Below are positions 15,728 to 24,624 of a stretch of 36,197 nucleotides of DNA, piece by piece. A program made the position numbers and the translations under genes. Within the stretch, counting starts at the first letter, position 1; every line of letters begins with the position of its first letter. The DNA is from Bacteroidales bacterium (GTDB lineage: Bacteria; Bacteroidota; Bacteroidia; Bacteroidales; UBA932), in the NCBI GenBank assembly GCA_012511975.1, contig JAAZEZ010000061.1, forward strand, positions 1 through 36,197. Direction: 5' to 3'. The notes below the pieces were generated by a model, which was not told the DNA's origin, did not search any database, and was given only the letters and a program-made list of their open reading frames with translations.

Positions 15728-18700
15728 ATGCAAAGTAAAGGCGCCATCACATTTGTGGCAATTTTGATCGGACTGGCCTGTGTTTTCCAGCTGTCATTTA
15801 CAGCGGTTACATACATCCACGAGAACAAAGCTTCCAGGTATGCTGAGGAAGTCGTTGTTGCAGAGCAGTCCAAGCCTTCGTTCAGCGAAATCTCAGAGCT
15901 GGACCAAGCATTTTATCTTGACGGAATAAGAACAGAGGCCAAGAGCGCATATCTCGATTCTATAGCCAACAAGAAGATTTATTTGGGTTATACCTACAAA
16001 GAAGTTAAAGAGAAAGAGCTCAACCTCGGTCTTGACCTGAAAGGCGGTATGAACGTGATGCTACAGCTTGATATGGCTGAGTTGGTACGTTCCTGTGCAC
16101 GTGAAAAGACCACTCCAGAGTTTGATCAGGCAATGGCGCTCGCAAGGAGTAGATCAGCAGAGACTCACACGGACTTCATCACTCTCTTTGCAGAGGCATG
16201 GAACGAAGTGGCTCCCAATCAGAGATTGTCATTTGACATTGACCTTGATAAGCTTAGCGGTGACATAAGGAACAAATCCAGGGTTACCAACGAGGAGATT
16301 ATTTCCCTGCTTCAGGGAGAGGCCGATGCCGTGATCAATAACTCCTACACCGTTGTGGAGAGACGTATCAACCAGTTCGGTGTAGCACAGCCCAATATTC
16401 AGAAGATTGCCCGTACAGGTCGAATCCTTGTGGAGCTTCCCGGTGTAAAAGAGCCTGAGCGTGTCAGAAAACTTCTCCAGGGTACCGCATCTCTCGAATT
16501 TTGGCAGACATATACATATCAGGAAATTCAACCCTTCCTCATTGAGCTCAACAATGAAATCCGTGAGCGCAATGAAGCACTTGAGGCGGAGGCAGCGGCT
16601 GCAGATGCAGTTGGGTCGGAAGAGCCAGAAGATAGTGAACTTAAGAGTATCGAAGAGGAGCTTGCAGCAGCTACCGGTGATGTGAGCACCAGTGCTTCCG
16701 CAGCGGAAAAAGCCAACCCTCTTTTCGCAAAGCTTCAGCCATTCGGTGGCAATACGGCTTGTCTTGGTCTTGCACATTATCGCGATACAGCCGCTATCAA
16801 TGCATGGTTCCGCGACACCCATATCGAGTTTCCCAACGACTTTGTGCCCGCGTGGAGCTTCAAGGCATTCAGTGGTCCCGGCGTGGAACTTGACACATAC
16901 TATGAACTCGTAGCTCTCAAGGATATAGCCGGAAAGGGTGCTGTTCTCGACGGTTCAGTTATCACTTCGGCAAGAGTAAACTACAACCAGATGACTGCCG
17001 CTGCTGAGGTAAGTATGACGATGAATAGCGCAGGTGCCGCCAGATGGGAGGTGATCACTGAGCAAAACATTGGTAAGCAGATTGCCATAGTAATGGACGG
17101 TTCCGTATATTCATATCCTAACGTACAGAACAAGATTTCCGGAGGTAATTCTCAGATTACAGGTAGGTTTACTCAAGCTGAGGCTGATGACCTTGCTACC
17201 GTACTTAAGTCAGGAAAACTCTCAACTCCCGCACGAATAGTTCAGGAACAGGTCGTAGGTCCCTCGCTTGGTAATACTTCCATCAGATCGGGAATGATCT
17301 CATTTGCGATTGCATTCCTACTTGTGCTACTTTATATGGCATTATTTTACAGGGAAGCCGGTATCTATGCAGACGTTGCGTTGCTCTGCAACCTACTTTT
17401 CCTCTTCGGTGCCTTAGTCTCATTCGGTGCGGTTCTTACATTGCCCGGTATTGCCGGTCTGGTGTTGACGATGGGTATGGCGGTCGATGCCAACGTCATT
17501 ATCAATGAGCGCGTAAAAGAGGAACTCAGGATAGGTAAGGCACTCCGTCTGGCTGTTGCTGAAGGTTATAAGAATGCCTACCCTGCCATCATAGACGGTC
17601 AGTTGACTACTGTAATCACGGGTATTATTCTCTATTTCTTCGGTTCAGGTGCAGTTAAGGGTTTTGCAGCGGTATTGATTATCGGTATCATCACTTCAGT
17701 ACTGACTTCAATCTTTATCTCTCGTCTCTGTATAGAGGCAAGGCTTAAGAGGAACAAGGATGTCTCCTTTGACTCTCCCGCTACGAAAAACTTCCTTAAA
17801 GGTACCAAGATCAAATTCCTTGGTATAAAGAAGTGGGCATATCTCGCATCCGGCATTGTTTGTTTGATTTGTTTTGTGTCTTTCTTTACCAAGGGCTTTA
17901 CTTACGGTGTGGATTTCACCGGAGGACGTACTTATGTGGTAAGGTTCGATGCTCCCGTAACTCCTGAGGATGTGCGCGCAGCTACAATGGAAGAATTTGG
18001 AGAAGCTGCAGAGGTAAAACAATTCGGAGGAGCCAGCCAAATGAGAATTACCACCAAATATAAGGTGAGCGATCAGTCTCAGGAGGTTGACAAGGAGGTA
18101 GAGGCTAAACTTTATGAGGCTCTCAAGGACTTCTATGCCACCCCTCTCACTCTCGATCACTTTACATCCACTCTCGAGAACCCCAATGGTATCATAAGTT
18201 CAGACCGTGTGGATGCATCGGTTGCAAGTGAAATGCAGAGAGATGCCATCATTGCAGTTGTTCTCTCTCTTATCGCCATATTTGCTTATATCGCAATCAG
18301 ATTCCGTAACTGGACCTGGGGTGTTGGCGGCGTTTCTTCACTTGTGCACAATACAATAATTGTAGTGGGCTTCTTCTCAATCTTTACGGGTGTTCTTCCC
18401 TTTACCCTCGACGTCGACCAACAGTTCATTGCAGCGATACTGACTATTATCGGTTACTCTATCAATGATAACGTGGTGATCTTCGACCGTATCCGCGAGT
18501 ACAGGAAGATATATCCCAAGAGAGCTCTGGATCAGAACGTAAATGAGGCTCTGAACAGTACGCTCTCCAGAACAATTAACACTGCCCTTACCTCTCTGAT
18601 TGTGCTTGTCGCAATCGCTGTTTTCGGCGGTGAGAGTATTCGAGGTTTCTCAGTTGCTCTTGCACTCGGTGTTGCGGTAGGTACTTACTCTTCCATTTTC

Positions 18701-18775
18701 GTTGGAACTCCGATTATGTACGACCTCAACATCTTTATGGATAAAAGGCTTGCCGCCAAAGCTGCGAAGAAATAA
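15728..18775 (+). CDS. secDF: SecDF, fused Sec translocase accessory protein
   Basis: This proton-motive-force-driven accessory factor pulls exported proteins through SecYEG at the periplasmic side. SecD and SecF are fused in one 1015-residue chain, as is general in Bacteroidetes. The SecD part shows LNLGLDLKGGMNVMLQLD, a large periplasmic domain with an acidic Ala/Glu-rich insert (about residues 280-325), and the membrane motif GMAVDANVIINERVKEE. The SecF part begins near residue 690 and shows TYGVDFTGGRTYVVRF and GYSINDNVVIFDRIRE. The protein has twelve predicted membrane segments. The insert varies in length within the family and may be a flexible linker. A terminator follows directly. Confidence 0.97.
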   Translation: MQSKGAITFVAILIGLACVFQLSFTAVTYIHENKASRYAEEVVVAEQSKPSFSEISELDQAFYLDGIRTEAKSAYLDSIANKKIYLGYTYKEVKEKELNLGLDLKGGMNVMLQLDMAELVRSCAREKTTPEFDQAMALARSRSAETHTDFITLFAEAWNEVAPNQRLSFDIDLDKLSGDIRNKSRVTNEEIISLLQGEADAVINNSYTVVERRINQFGVAQPNIQKIARTGRILVELPGVKEPERVRKLLQGTASLEFWQTYTYQEIQPFLIELNNEIRERNEALEAEAAAADAVGSEEPEDSELKSIEEELAAATGDVSTSASAAEKANPLFAKLQPFGGNTACLGLAHYRDTAAINAWFRDTHIEFPNDFVPAWSFKAFSGPGVELDTYYELVALKDIAGKGAVLDGSVITSARVNYNQMTAAAEVSMTMNSAGAARWEVITEQNIGKQIAIVMDGSVYSYPNVQNKISGGNSQITGRFTQAEADDLATVLKSGKLSTPARIVQEQVVGPSLGNTSIRSGMISFAIAFLLVLLYMALFYREAGIYADVALLCNLLFLFGALVSFGAVLTLPGIAGLVLTMGMAVDANVIINERVKEELRIGKALRLAVAEGYKNAYPAIIDGQLTTVITGIILYFFGSGAVKGFAAVLIIGIITSVLTSIFISRLCIEARLKRNKDVSFDSPATKNFLKGTKIKFLGIKKWAYLASGIVCLICFVSFFTKGFTYGVDFTGGRTYVVRFDAPVTPEDVRAATMEEFGEAAEVKQFGGASQMRITTKYKVSDQSQEVDKEVEAKLYEALKDFYATPLTLDHFTSTLENPNGIISSDRVDASVASEMQRDAIIAVVLSLIAIFAYIAIRFRNWTWGVGGVSSLVHNTIIVVGFFSIFTGVLPFTLDVDQQFIAAILTIIGYSINDNVVIFDRIREYRKIYPKRALDQNVNEALNSTLSRTINTALTSLIVLVAIAVFGGESIRGFSVALALGVAVGTYSSIFVGTPIMYDLNIFMDKRLAAKAAKK

Positions 18776-18800
18776 TCTTCCGGAAAAATAATTTAATTTC

Positions 18801-18836
18801 AAATAAGAGCAAATCTTCGGTTTGCTCTTATTTTTT
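18801..18836 (+). terminator. Intrinsic terminator after secDF
   Basis: A perfect 13-bp stem (18801-18813 with 18821-18833) has a seven-base loop TCTTCGG and a T-run. It is immediately followed by the tnaA promoter box. Confidence 0.9.
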
Positions 18837-18837
18837 G

Positions 18838-18845
18838 TAACTTTG
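18838..18845 (+). promoter_or_regulatory. -7 promoter box for tnaA
   Basis: TAACTTTG matches TAnnTTTG, 28 bases before the tnaA ATG. The leader of roughly 25 bases is too short to hold an E. coli-type tnaC leader peptide. Confidence 0.6.
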
Positions 18846-18873
18846 TAGCCGTTTAATATTAAAAATTATAATT

Positions 18874-20253
18874 ATGGAGTTACCTTTTGCAGAATCTTAT
18901 AAGATAAAGACAGTTGAAAGTCTTAAGCGTAGTACACGCGCTGAGAGAGAGAAGTGGATTACCGAGGCTAAATACAATCTCTTCAACCTAAAGAGCGATT
19001 ATGTATTTATAGATCTTCTTACCGATTCCGGTACCGGAGCAATGAGTGACAAACAGTGGGCAGCTATTATGGAAGGTGACGAAAGTTATGCCGGTGCAAG
19101 GTCCTATTATGCCCTTAAAGAGTCGATCGAAGAGGTGACAGGGTTCCGCTACTTTATCCCCACACATCAAGGCAGAGCGGCCGAAAATGTGCTTTTCTCG
19201 GCAATTATCAAAGAGGGAGACATACTCCCCGGAAATTCGCACTTTGATACGACTAAAGGTCACATCGAATTTCGCAAGGCACACGCAATTGACTGCACAA
19301 TAGATGAGGCCAAAGACACCGAACTTGAGATTCCTTTCAAGGGAAATATAGATCTTGAAAAACTCGAGAATGTTTTAAAAAGCAACCCGGTAGAGAAGAT
19401 CCCTGCAATCGTACTTACAGTGACCAACAATACGGCCGGAGGTCAGCCCGTATCGATGACAAATGTCAAAGGCGTTGCTGCTCTGGCGAAGAAATATGGC
19501 GTGAAACTGCTGATAGACTCAGCCCGTTTTGCTGAAAATGCATATTTTATCAAAACCCGCGAAGAGGGCTATCAGGATAAGGAGATCAGAGAGATTACCC
19601 GTGAAATGTTTTCATACGCCGATATGATGACGATGTCATCCAAGAAGGATGCTATTGTCAACATAGGCGGTTTTGTGGCCTTCAGGAATGAAGAGGATAT
19701 GCAGAAATGTCATATGTACTGCATTATGAACGAGGGCTACCTCACATATGGCGGACAGGCAGGCAGGGATATGAATGCACTTGCACAGGGATTGCGCGAA
19801 GGTACCGAGTTTGATTATCTCGAGACACGCATCAGGCAGGTGGAATACCTGGGTAAAAAACTGGACGAATATGGTATTCCTTATCAGAGACCCGCCGGTG
19901 GACATGCCATTTTCGTAGATGCCAAAAAAATCCTCACCAAGGTTCCTAAAGAGGAGTTTATAGCTCAGACGCTCGGTATTGAACTTTATCTGGAGGCAGG
20001 TATTCGTAGTGTTGAGATTGGAGCTCTTCTCGCAGATCGTGATCCCGATACAAAAGAAAATCGCTATCCCGCACTCGAATTACTTCGTCTTGCAATTCCG
20101 CGTCGTGTCTATACCAACAACCATATGGATTACATCGCTGCTGCTCTCAAAAATGTATATGACCGCCGGGAGAGCATTACCCGGGGCTATGTCATAACAA
20201 AAGAGTTGCCGATTATGAGACACTTTACTGTGGAACTCGAGAAAGCGAAATAG
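18874..20253 (+). CDS. tnaA: Tryptophanase (tryptophan indole-lyase)
   Basis: This PLP beta-eliminating lyase cleaves tryptophan to indole, pyruvate and ammonia. The PLP lysine is K258 in MSSKKDAIVNIGG, and the cofactor segment LLIDSARFAENAYF is clear. Two positions separate it from the close relative tyrosine phenol-lyase. It has SVEIG (as in TnaA AVEIG) rather than SMERG, and MRHFT with His (as in TnaA) rather than RFFT. The length of 459 residues fits. It stands alone without a tnaB permease in the window, between two terminators and behind its own promoter box. Indole production is therefore predicted, not shown. Confidence 0.92.
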   Translation: MELPFAESYKIKTVESLKRSTRAEREKWITEAKYNLFNLKSDYVFIDLLTDSGTGAMSDKQWAAIMEGDESYAGARSYYALKESIEEVTGFRYFIPTHQGRAAENVLFSAIIKEGDILPGNSHFDTTKGHIEFRKAHAIDCTIDEAKDTELEIPFKGNIDLEKLENVLKSNPVEKIPAIVLTVTNNTAGGQPVSMTNVKGVAALAKKYGVKLLIDSARFAENAYFIKTREEGYQDKEIREITREMFSYADMMTMSSKKDAIVNIGGFVAFRNEEDMQKCHMYCIMNEGYLTYGGQAGRDMNALAQGLREGTEFDYLETRIRQVEYLGKKLDEYGIPYQRPAGGHAIFVDAKKILTKVPKEEFIAQTLGIELYLEAGIRSVEIGALLADRDPDTKENRYPALELLRLAIPRRVYTNNHMDYIAAALKNVYDRRESITRGYVITKELPIMRHFTVELEKAK

Positions 20254-20264
20254 TGTGTAATGGT

Positions 20265-20287
20265 GCGAGTTACGCGTTGCGGGTTAC
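20265..20287. repeat. Short degenerate GCGRGTTAC repeat
   Basis: GCGAGTTAC (20265-20273) is followed by GCGGGTTAC (20279-20287), with GCGTT between. This resembles fragments of GTTGCGGGTTACG-type intergenic repeats I recall from other Bacteroidales. It sits in the gap between tnaA and its terminator and has no clear function. The rest of 20254-20340 holds nothing recognisable. Confidence 0.3.
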
Positions 20288-20343
20288 GGACTGTAGAGTT
20301 GTTTCGAGTAGGGAGTATTAAGTAAATCACTATATCTCCTAAT

Positions 20344-20382
20344 AACAAAGCCCCGAATTTTTTTCACTTTCGGGGCTTTGTT
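20344..20382. terminator. Bidirectional terminator between tnaA and the DUF2723 gene
   Basis: A perfect 14-bp stem (20344-20357 with 20369-20382, AACAAAGCCCCGAA type) has an 11-base loop. T-runs outside the stem are weak in both directions, but its place between convergent genes fits a shared terminator. Confidence 0.75.
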
Positions 20383-20410
20383 GTTGCTGTTGGCTTTTGG
20401 CCACTCGAGA

Positions 20411-23400
20411 CTATAACTCTACCAACCGGCGTTTGATTGAGTTGGCAAACTCTTTCTGATCGTATCGCTCAAAAATGTTTACAACATAGTAGAGCAGAGT
20501 CACATTTGAGTCCATTTCCTTGGTAGAGAAAGATGAACTGCCATAAGATGTGGCGAAGAAGTTGGCTATTTGCAGTGTCTCTTCCACAAACTGATCAGCG
20601 AGCGCTATTGCCTTTTCGCTCTTACCTATCATCAGGTATTGTTCTATCATATCAATAATCGACAATTCATTGAGAGAGTGTAAAAACGAAATATTGTAAG
20701 GGAAATTCTTTCTGGGCATGATATCAATAGCCATATCCAGCAACACCTCGGCTTTATCAACTTTGCCACTCTGTATGAGTTTGTTTGAAACCTTGGCAAA
20801 CATCTCCCTTATCGGCTGTACGGCCATAAATGAATAGATGTTTTGGTAATCCACATGGATTGTGGTGTCTTTGAGCGAATCAAACCTGTATGTCTCAGTG
20901 AGTATTTTGTACATTTTGTCTTCGTCAATCTGAGAATATTCACGAAAATCAGGATTGTATATAGGCACAAGTTTGTTAACCATACCATCAACCTGGAACC
21001 ATTTTTCGAGACCCAGATTCAGGTCTGTTCCGGTAGTAACGCAGTAAACCGGTCTGTCCCATTGGTAAGTAGAGAGAAAATCCAGGATTATGAGAGAAGT
21101 TTTTCCTATCCTGTCGCTATCGATATTGAGTACAACGGTATCTACGATCTTGTCGTAGTCCTTTTCAGCTACAATTCCGTACTTTTTGACATTCTCTTTG
21201 TTTACCAGAATCAATAACTGTTTGGCGGGGAGGAAGTCAGTTTTGCCGTCGGAGAGCTTGTACTGCGGATTGCGGAAAATGTCTATCGCCTGTGAAGCCA
21301 GGATCGGCCTCTCAATAGCATTGATTACATAAGGATAGTCATTTGTACCATAAAGATACTGGACTCTCGGGATGGTAATTTTCAGAGGATCCGACTCATA
21401 TTGTCTGCGTTGCATCTGGTCTATGTACCAATCGGTGCCGAGGAGCGATGTGTTAACTATTCGCACATCCGTACGCACTCCCTCTACCTCTTGTTGATAC
21501 CAGAGAGGGAAGGTATCATTGTCTCCATAGGTAATCAGGATGGCATTGGGGTCTGTACCGGCAAGGAAATTATACCCCCAGTCGCGAGCCGTATAACGTC
21601 CGCTGCGATCATGGTCGTCCCAGTTTTCGCATCCCATCAGTATTGCGACGGAAAGGCAGAGAGCTGTTGCTACTCCTGCTCCTGCTATGGCGGCACCACC
21701 TTTTTCCTTTTTATGGATTTTTTCAATCCAACTCTGTATAGCCAGCACCGCCAGACCTATCCAGATAGTGAAGACATAGAAAGAGCCTGCGTAGGCATAG
21801 TCACGTTCTCGCACCTGGAAAGGTTGTTGATTTAAGTATACCACAATGGCTATTCCGGTGAGTATAAAAAGCAATGAGGTCACCCAGCAGTTACGTCCAT
21901 CTTTGCGCAGCTGGAAGAAAAATCCTATCAGACCCAGTATTAAAGGAAGAAAATAGTAATGGTTCTTGGCATTATTGTTTTTCAGGATCTCCGGTGCTTC
22001 GGACTGATCCCCCAGACGTATTCGGTCTATGAGTCCGATACCGCTCTCCCAGTTACCTGAGATGAGATCAGAGGGCTCCTGTCCATGGAAATCGTTCTGC
22101 CTTCCGACAAAATTCCACATAAAGTAGCGGAAATACATATAGTTGAGTTGATAATCGAAGAAAAATCTCAGATTGTCCTTGAATTTAGGCATCTGGATTA
22201 CCTGCCTTTCTCCTCTGACAGTTATAGTACGGTTGTTCTTGACCTTGGAATAGCTATCGTACAAATTAACATATTTTTGATCAGTTGAATTCCACATTCT
22301 CGGAAAGAACATTTTGCCCTCCGAAGGAAACACCACTTCGATGTTTTCAGCTTTGTAGTAGCGACCGTCCAGCGGGGTGTAATAATTCACCCTTTTGATG
22401 TCGTAAGGAGAGGTATAGGCTTGTCCGTAAATGATAGGATTGCTGCCATACTGTTCGCGGCTTAGATACCTCACCAGTGTATAGGGATTATCCGGCTGGT
22501 ACTCGTTGGTAGGGGTATTTGCGCTTGCGCGGATAACTACAACAGCAAAGGTCGAAAAACCAATTAGAATAGTGGTAAAAGAGAGTACGACGGTGTGTAA
22601 AATTGCCTTTTCTTTCTTCCTGAGCCAGTACATTCCAATGAAGCAGGCCACAAAGAGCAGCACGAGGAATATAACTGCACCCAGATTGAATGGAGCACCA
22701 AAGCCATTCACAAATATCCTGTCAAAGAAAGCGGCAATTCTGGGCAGATACTGGACTACGCCGATCATCACAGCCAAAATTATAGCACCTGAGAGTAGCA
22801 AAACTCCGGTAGCGCTTTTCCAGTTAACTTTCTTCGATTTTTTGTAATAAATTATAAAAGTTATAGCGGGAATTGCCAGAAGGTTGAGCAAATGCACTCC
22901 TATGGAGAGACCCATCAGAAATGATATCAAAATAATCCACCGGTTGGCATATTTGCTATCAGCCTCCTCTTCCCATTTGAGGATTGCCCAGAAAACTACT
23001 GCAGTAAACAGGGAAGACATGGCGTATACTTCGGCCTCGACTGCTGAAAACCAGAATGTATCGGAAAAGCAGTATGCAAGCGCTCCCACAACACCTGCAC
23101 CGTAGATAGCGACTGCGTTGGCTATAGAGAGGTTTCTGCCGCTCTTTTCATTGAGTCGTCTGCCCAGATGGACAATTGTCAGATAGAGAAAAAATATGGT
23201 GAAAGCCGAACAAACAGCACTCATAACATTGACTGCCGCCGCAGCTTGCATCTTGCCCGTAAACATTGTGAAAAATCGGGCAAAAAGCTGGAAAACCGGG
23301 TTCCCTGGCGGGTGTCCGACTTCAAGTTTGTAGGAAGATGCGATAAATTCACCGCAATCCCAAAAACTGGTAGTAGGCTCGATGGTCATAAGATAGGCAA

Positions 23401-23467
23401 CTGCCGCAACCAGTAGGATTACCGATGCAATGATTCTGTTGTAAAGGGTGAATTTCCTTGAATTCAT
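20411..23467 (-). CDS. DUF2723 (TMEM260-like, GT117) membrane protein
   Basis: This large polytopic protein of family DUF2723 is related to eukaryotic TMEM260, an O-mannosyltransferase, and is classed with GT-C-type glycosyltransferases. The acidic signature after the first membrane helix (EPTTSFWDCGEFIASSYKL, then VGHPPGNP) and the second motif FWFSAVEAEVYAMSS are clear. About eleven membrane helices occupy residues 10-600 or so, followed by a soluble C-terminal domain that ends in helical repeats. In Bacteroidetes it is a candidate O-glycosylation enzyme for exported proteins; sugar and target are inference. The ATG at 23467 gives 1018 residues; an in-frame ATG at 23485 lies in a duplicated 18-bp unit and is the alternative. 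Confidence 0.9.
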   Translation of the reverse strand: MNSRKFTLYNRIIASVILLVAAVAYLMTIEPTTSFWDCGEFIASSYKLEVGHPPGNPVFQLFARFFTMFTGKMQAAAAVNVMSAVCSAFTIFFLYLTIVHLGRRLNEKSGRNLSIANAVAIYGAGVVGALAYCFSDTFWFSAVEAEVYAMSSLFTAVVFWAILKWEEEADSKYANRWIILISFLMGLSIGVHLLNLLAIPAITFIIYYKKSKKVNWKSATGVLLLSGAIILAVMIGVVQYLPRIAAFFDRIFVNGFGAPFNLGAVIFLVLLFVACFIGMYWLRKKEKAILHTVVLSFTTILIGFSTFAVVVIRASANTPTNEYQPDNPYTLVRYLSREQYGSNPIIYGQAYTSPYDIKRVNYYTPLDGRYYKAENIEVVFPSEGKMFFPRMWNSTDQKYVNLYDSYSKVKNNRTITVRGERQVIQMPKFKDNLRFFFDYQLNYMYFRYFMWNFVGRQNDFHGQEPSDLISGNWESGIGLIDRIRLGDQSEAPEILKNNNAKNHYYFLPLILGLIGFFFQLRKDGRNCWVTSLLFILTGIAIVVYLNQQPFQVRERDYAYAGSFYVFTIWIGLAVLAIQSWIEKIHKKEKGGAAIAGAGVATALCLSVAILMGCENWDDHDRSGRYTARDWGYNFLAGTDPNAILITYGDNDTFPLWYQQEVEGVRTDVRIVNTSLLGTDWYIDQMQRRQYESDPLKITIPRVQYLYGTNDYPYVINAIERPILASQAIDIFRNPQYKLSDGKTDFLPAKQLLILVNKENVKKYGIVAEKDYDKIVDTVVLNIDSDRIGKTSLIILDFLSTYQWDRPVYCVTTGTDLNLGLEKWFQVDGMVNKLVPIYNPDFREYSQIDEDKMYKILTETYRFDSLKDTTIHVDYQNIYSFMAVQPIREMFAKVSNKLIQSGKVDKAEVLLDMAIDIMPRKNFPYNISFLHSLNELSIIDMIEQYLMIGKSEKAIALADQFVEETLQIANFFATSYGSSSFSTKEMDSNVTLLYYVVNIFERYDQKEFANSIKRRLVEL

Positions 23468-23500
23468 AATATCTGTTATAATCATAATATCTGTTATAAT
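23465..23500. repeat. Tandem 18-bp duplication over a start codon
   Basis: CATAATATCTGTTATAAT occurs twice in direct tandem (23465-23482 and 23483-23500). Each copy contains one ATG on the minus strand, in the same frame, so the DUF2723 gene has two possible starts 18 bases apart with identical upstream context. Confidence 0.9.
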
Positions 23501-23522
23501 CTATATACTTTTATACAAGCAG

Positions 23523-23530
23523 CAAAGTTA
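23523..23530 (-). promoter_or_regulatory. -7 promoter box for the DUF2723 gene
   Basis: The minus strand reads TAACTTTG, matching TAnnTTTG, upstream of both candidate start codons. It lies only 14 bases from the opposing SUI1 box, so the two promoters overlap back to back. Confidence 0.55.
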
Positions 23531-23544
23531 AAAATAATTATGAC

Positions 23545-23552
23545 TACCTTTG
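23545..23552 (+). promoter_or_regulatory. -7 promoter box for the SUI1-yidD cluster
   Basis: TACCTTTG matches TAnnTTTG, 17 bases before the ATG at 23570. An upstream in-frame ATG at 23540 precedes the box and is therefore not the start. Confidence 0.55.
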
Positions 23553-23569
23553 CAAAAAAAGAACCACAT

Positions 23570-23917
23570 ATGTCAGACAACGACTGGAAAAGCAGATTGG
23601 GAGTAGTTTTTTCAACCAATCCCGACTTTAAATATGAAACCGGCGGAGATGAGTCTCCGGTGGAGACTATTCCTGCGGAAAAGCAGCGGTTGATTGTCTC
23701 CATCGACCGTCGCAACCGAGGCGGCAAACAGGTTACTCTTGTCAAAGGTTTTGTTGGAAGTGAAGAGGATCTGTTGGCACTAGGCAAAACTCTCAAGAGT
23801 AAATGCGGTGTGGGCGGTTCGGTTAAAGAGGGTGAAATCATTATTCAGGGAGATTTCCGCGACAGGATTGTCACATTGCTCCGGTCAATGGGCTACAACG
23901 CCAAAAGAAGCAATTGA
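23570..23917 (+). CDS. SUI1/YciH-family translation factor
   Basis: This is a stand-alone SUI1 domain protein of the YciH group, related to eukaryotic eIF1 and thought to influence initiation fidelity. The core LIVSIDRRNRGGKQVTLVKGF and the C-terminal EGEIIIQGDFRDRIVTLLRSMGY are diagnostic. The start at 23570 (MSDNDWKSRLGVVFSTNP) gives 115 residues and the N-terminus usual for the group. It is the first gene of a compact rightward cluster; its stop overlaps the next ATG by one base (TGATG). Confidence 0.93.
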   Translation: MSDNDWKSRLGVVFSTNPDFKYETGGDESPVETIPAEKQRLIVSIDRRNRGGKQVTLVKGFVGSEEDLLALGKTLKSKCGVGGSVKEGEIIIQGDFRDRIVTLLRSMGYNAKRSN

Positions 23918-24621
23918 TGAATGTTCAGGATACCATAAGGTCCATAGTCGATTGCTGGCCGGAGAGCCGTCTCTCCCTTGTCACCGAGCCTTATTCAATG
24001 CCAATACAGCCTGTTGAGAATGATATGATTCTCTCCATCGTTGTCGCTTCTCTGCTTGTTCTTTTTATTATTTTTAACCGCAGGGTCATTAACGCGACTT
24101 TCTGTTCTTTTTCGGTATTAACTGATAAGCGGAAAATCCGGGAAGTATTCAACGAGAATTATAACAATGTTTCAATACGGGTGACATTTCTGATCTGTTT
24201 GCCTCTACTTAGCTTTATCTTCTGCAGATCCGGAGTCGCAGCACATGGCTTTTTATTAACTTTGGCCGCTTTTGCCGGTTTTTTCCTCTTCAAGCAACTT
24301 TCATTTTTGATTATGTCGTGGTTATGGGGTAAAAAAGAGGCCGTACAGAATGTTTATCGTCTCAATTTTTCGGCGACAATAATGGTGACGTTGACTTCAT
24401 TACCGGTACCTGTAATTCTGCGCATTATTCCTGATATGGGACATATTGTTGTTCTGATATGCCTGGGAGTGATATTTCTCGTATGGTGTCTGCTATACTT
24501 AATCAAAAGTATGGGAATATTTATTTCTTCAGGATTTTCGCATTTTTTAGGCTTTTTGTATCTTTGTGGCCTGGAATTGCTGCCTGTCATCCTTTTGGCA
24601 GACATAGCAGTAAGGTTTTGA
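23917..24621 (+). CDS. DUF4271-family membrane protein
   Basis: This integral membrane protein has about six hydrophobic helices, for example ILSIVVASLLVLFIIF, VTFLICLPLLSFIF, IVVLICLGVIFLVWC and LYLCGLELLPVILL. It fits the Bacteroidetes-specific DUF4271 family by length (234 residues), by the terminal segment LGFLYLCGLELLPVILL and by its usual position ahead of hemD. Function is unknown. The ATG at 23917 overlaps the SUI1 stop; a TTG one codon upstream is less likely. It ends three bases before hemD. Confidence 0.85.
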   Translation: MNVQDTIRSIVDCWPESRLSLVTEPYSMPIQPVENDMILSIVVASLLVLFIIFNRRVINATFCSFSVLTDKRKIREVFNENYNNVSIRVTFLICLPLLSFIFCRSGVAAHGFLLTLAAFAGFFLFKQLSFLIMSWLWGKKEAVQNVYRLNFSATIMVTLTSLPVPVILRIIPDMGHIVVLICLGVIFLVWCLLYLIKSMGIFISSGFSHFLGFLYLCGLELLPVILLADIAVRF

Positions 24622-24624
24622 TAT

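Noticed and set aside
16098-16113. Third parS candidate within secDF (TGTGCACGTGAAAAG region)
   Set aside because: Only the central CACGTGAAA half matches; the other half deviates, so it is below what ParB sites normally tolerate.
18846-18873. tnaC-type leader peptide before tryptophanase
   Set aside because: The predicted leader is only about 25 bases long, too short to hold an attenuator with a leader peptide.
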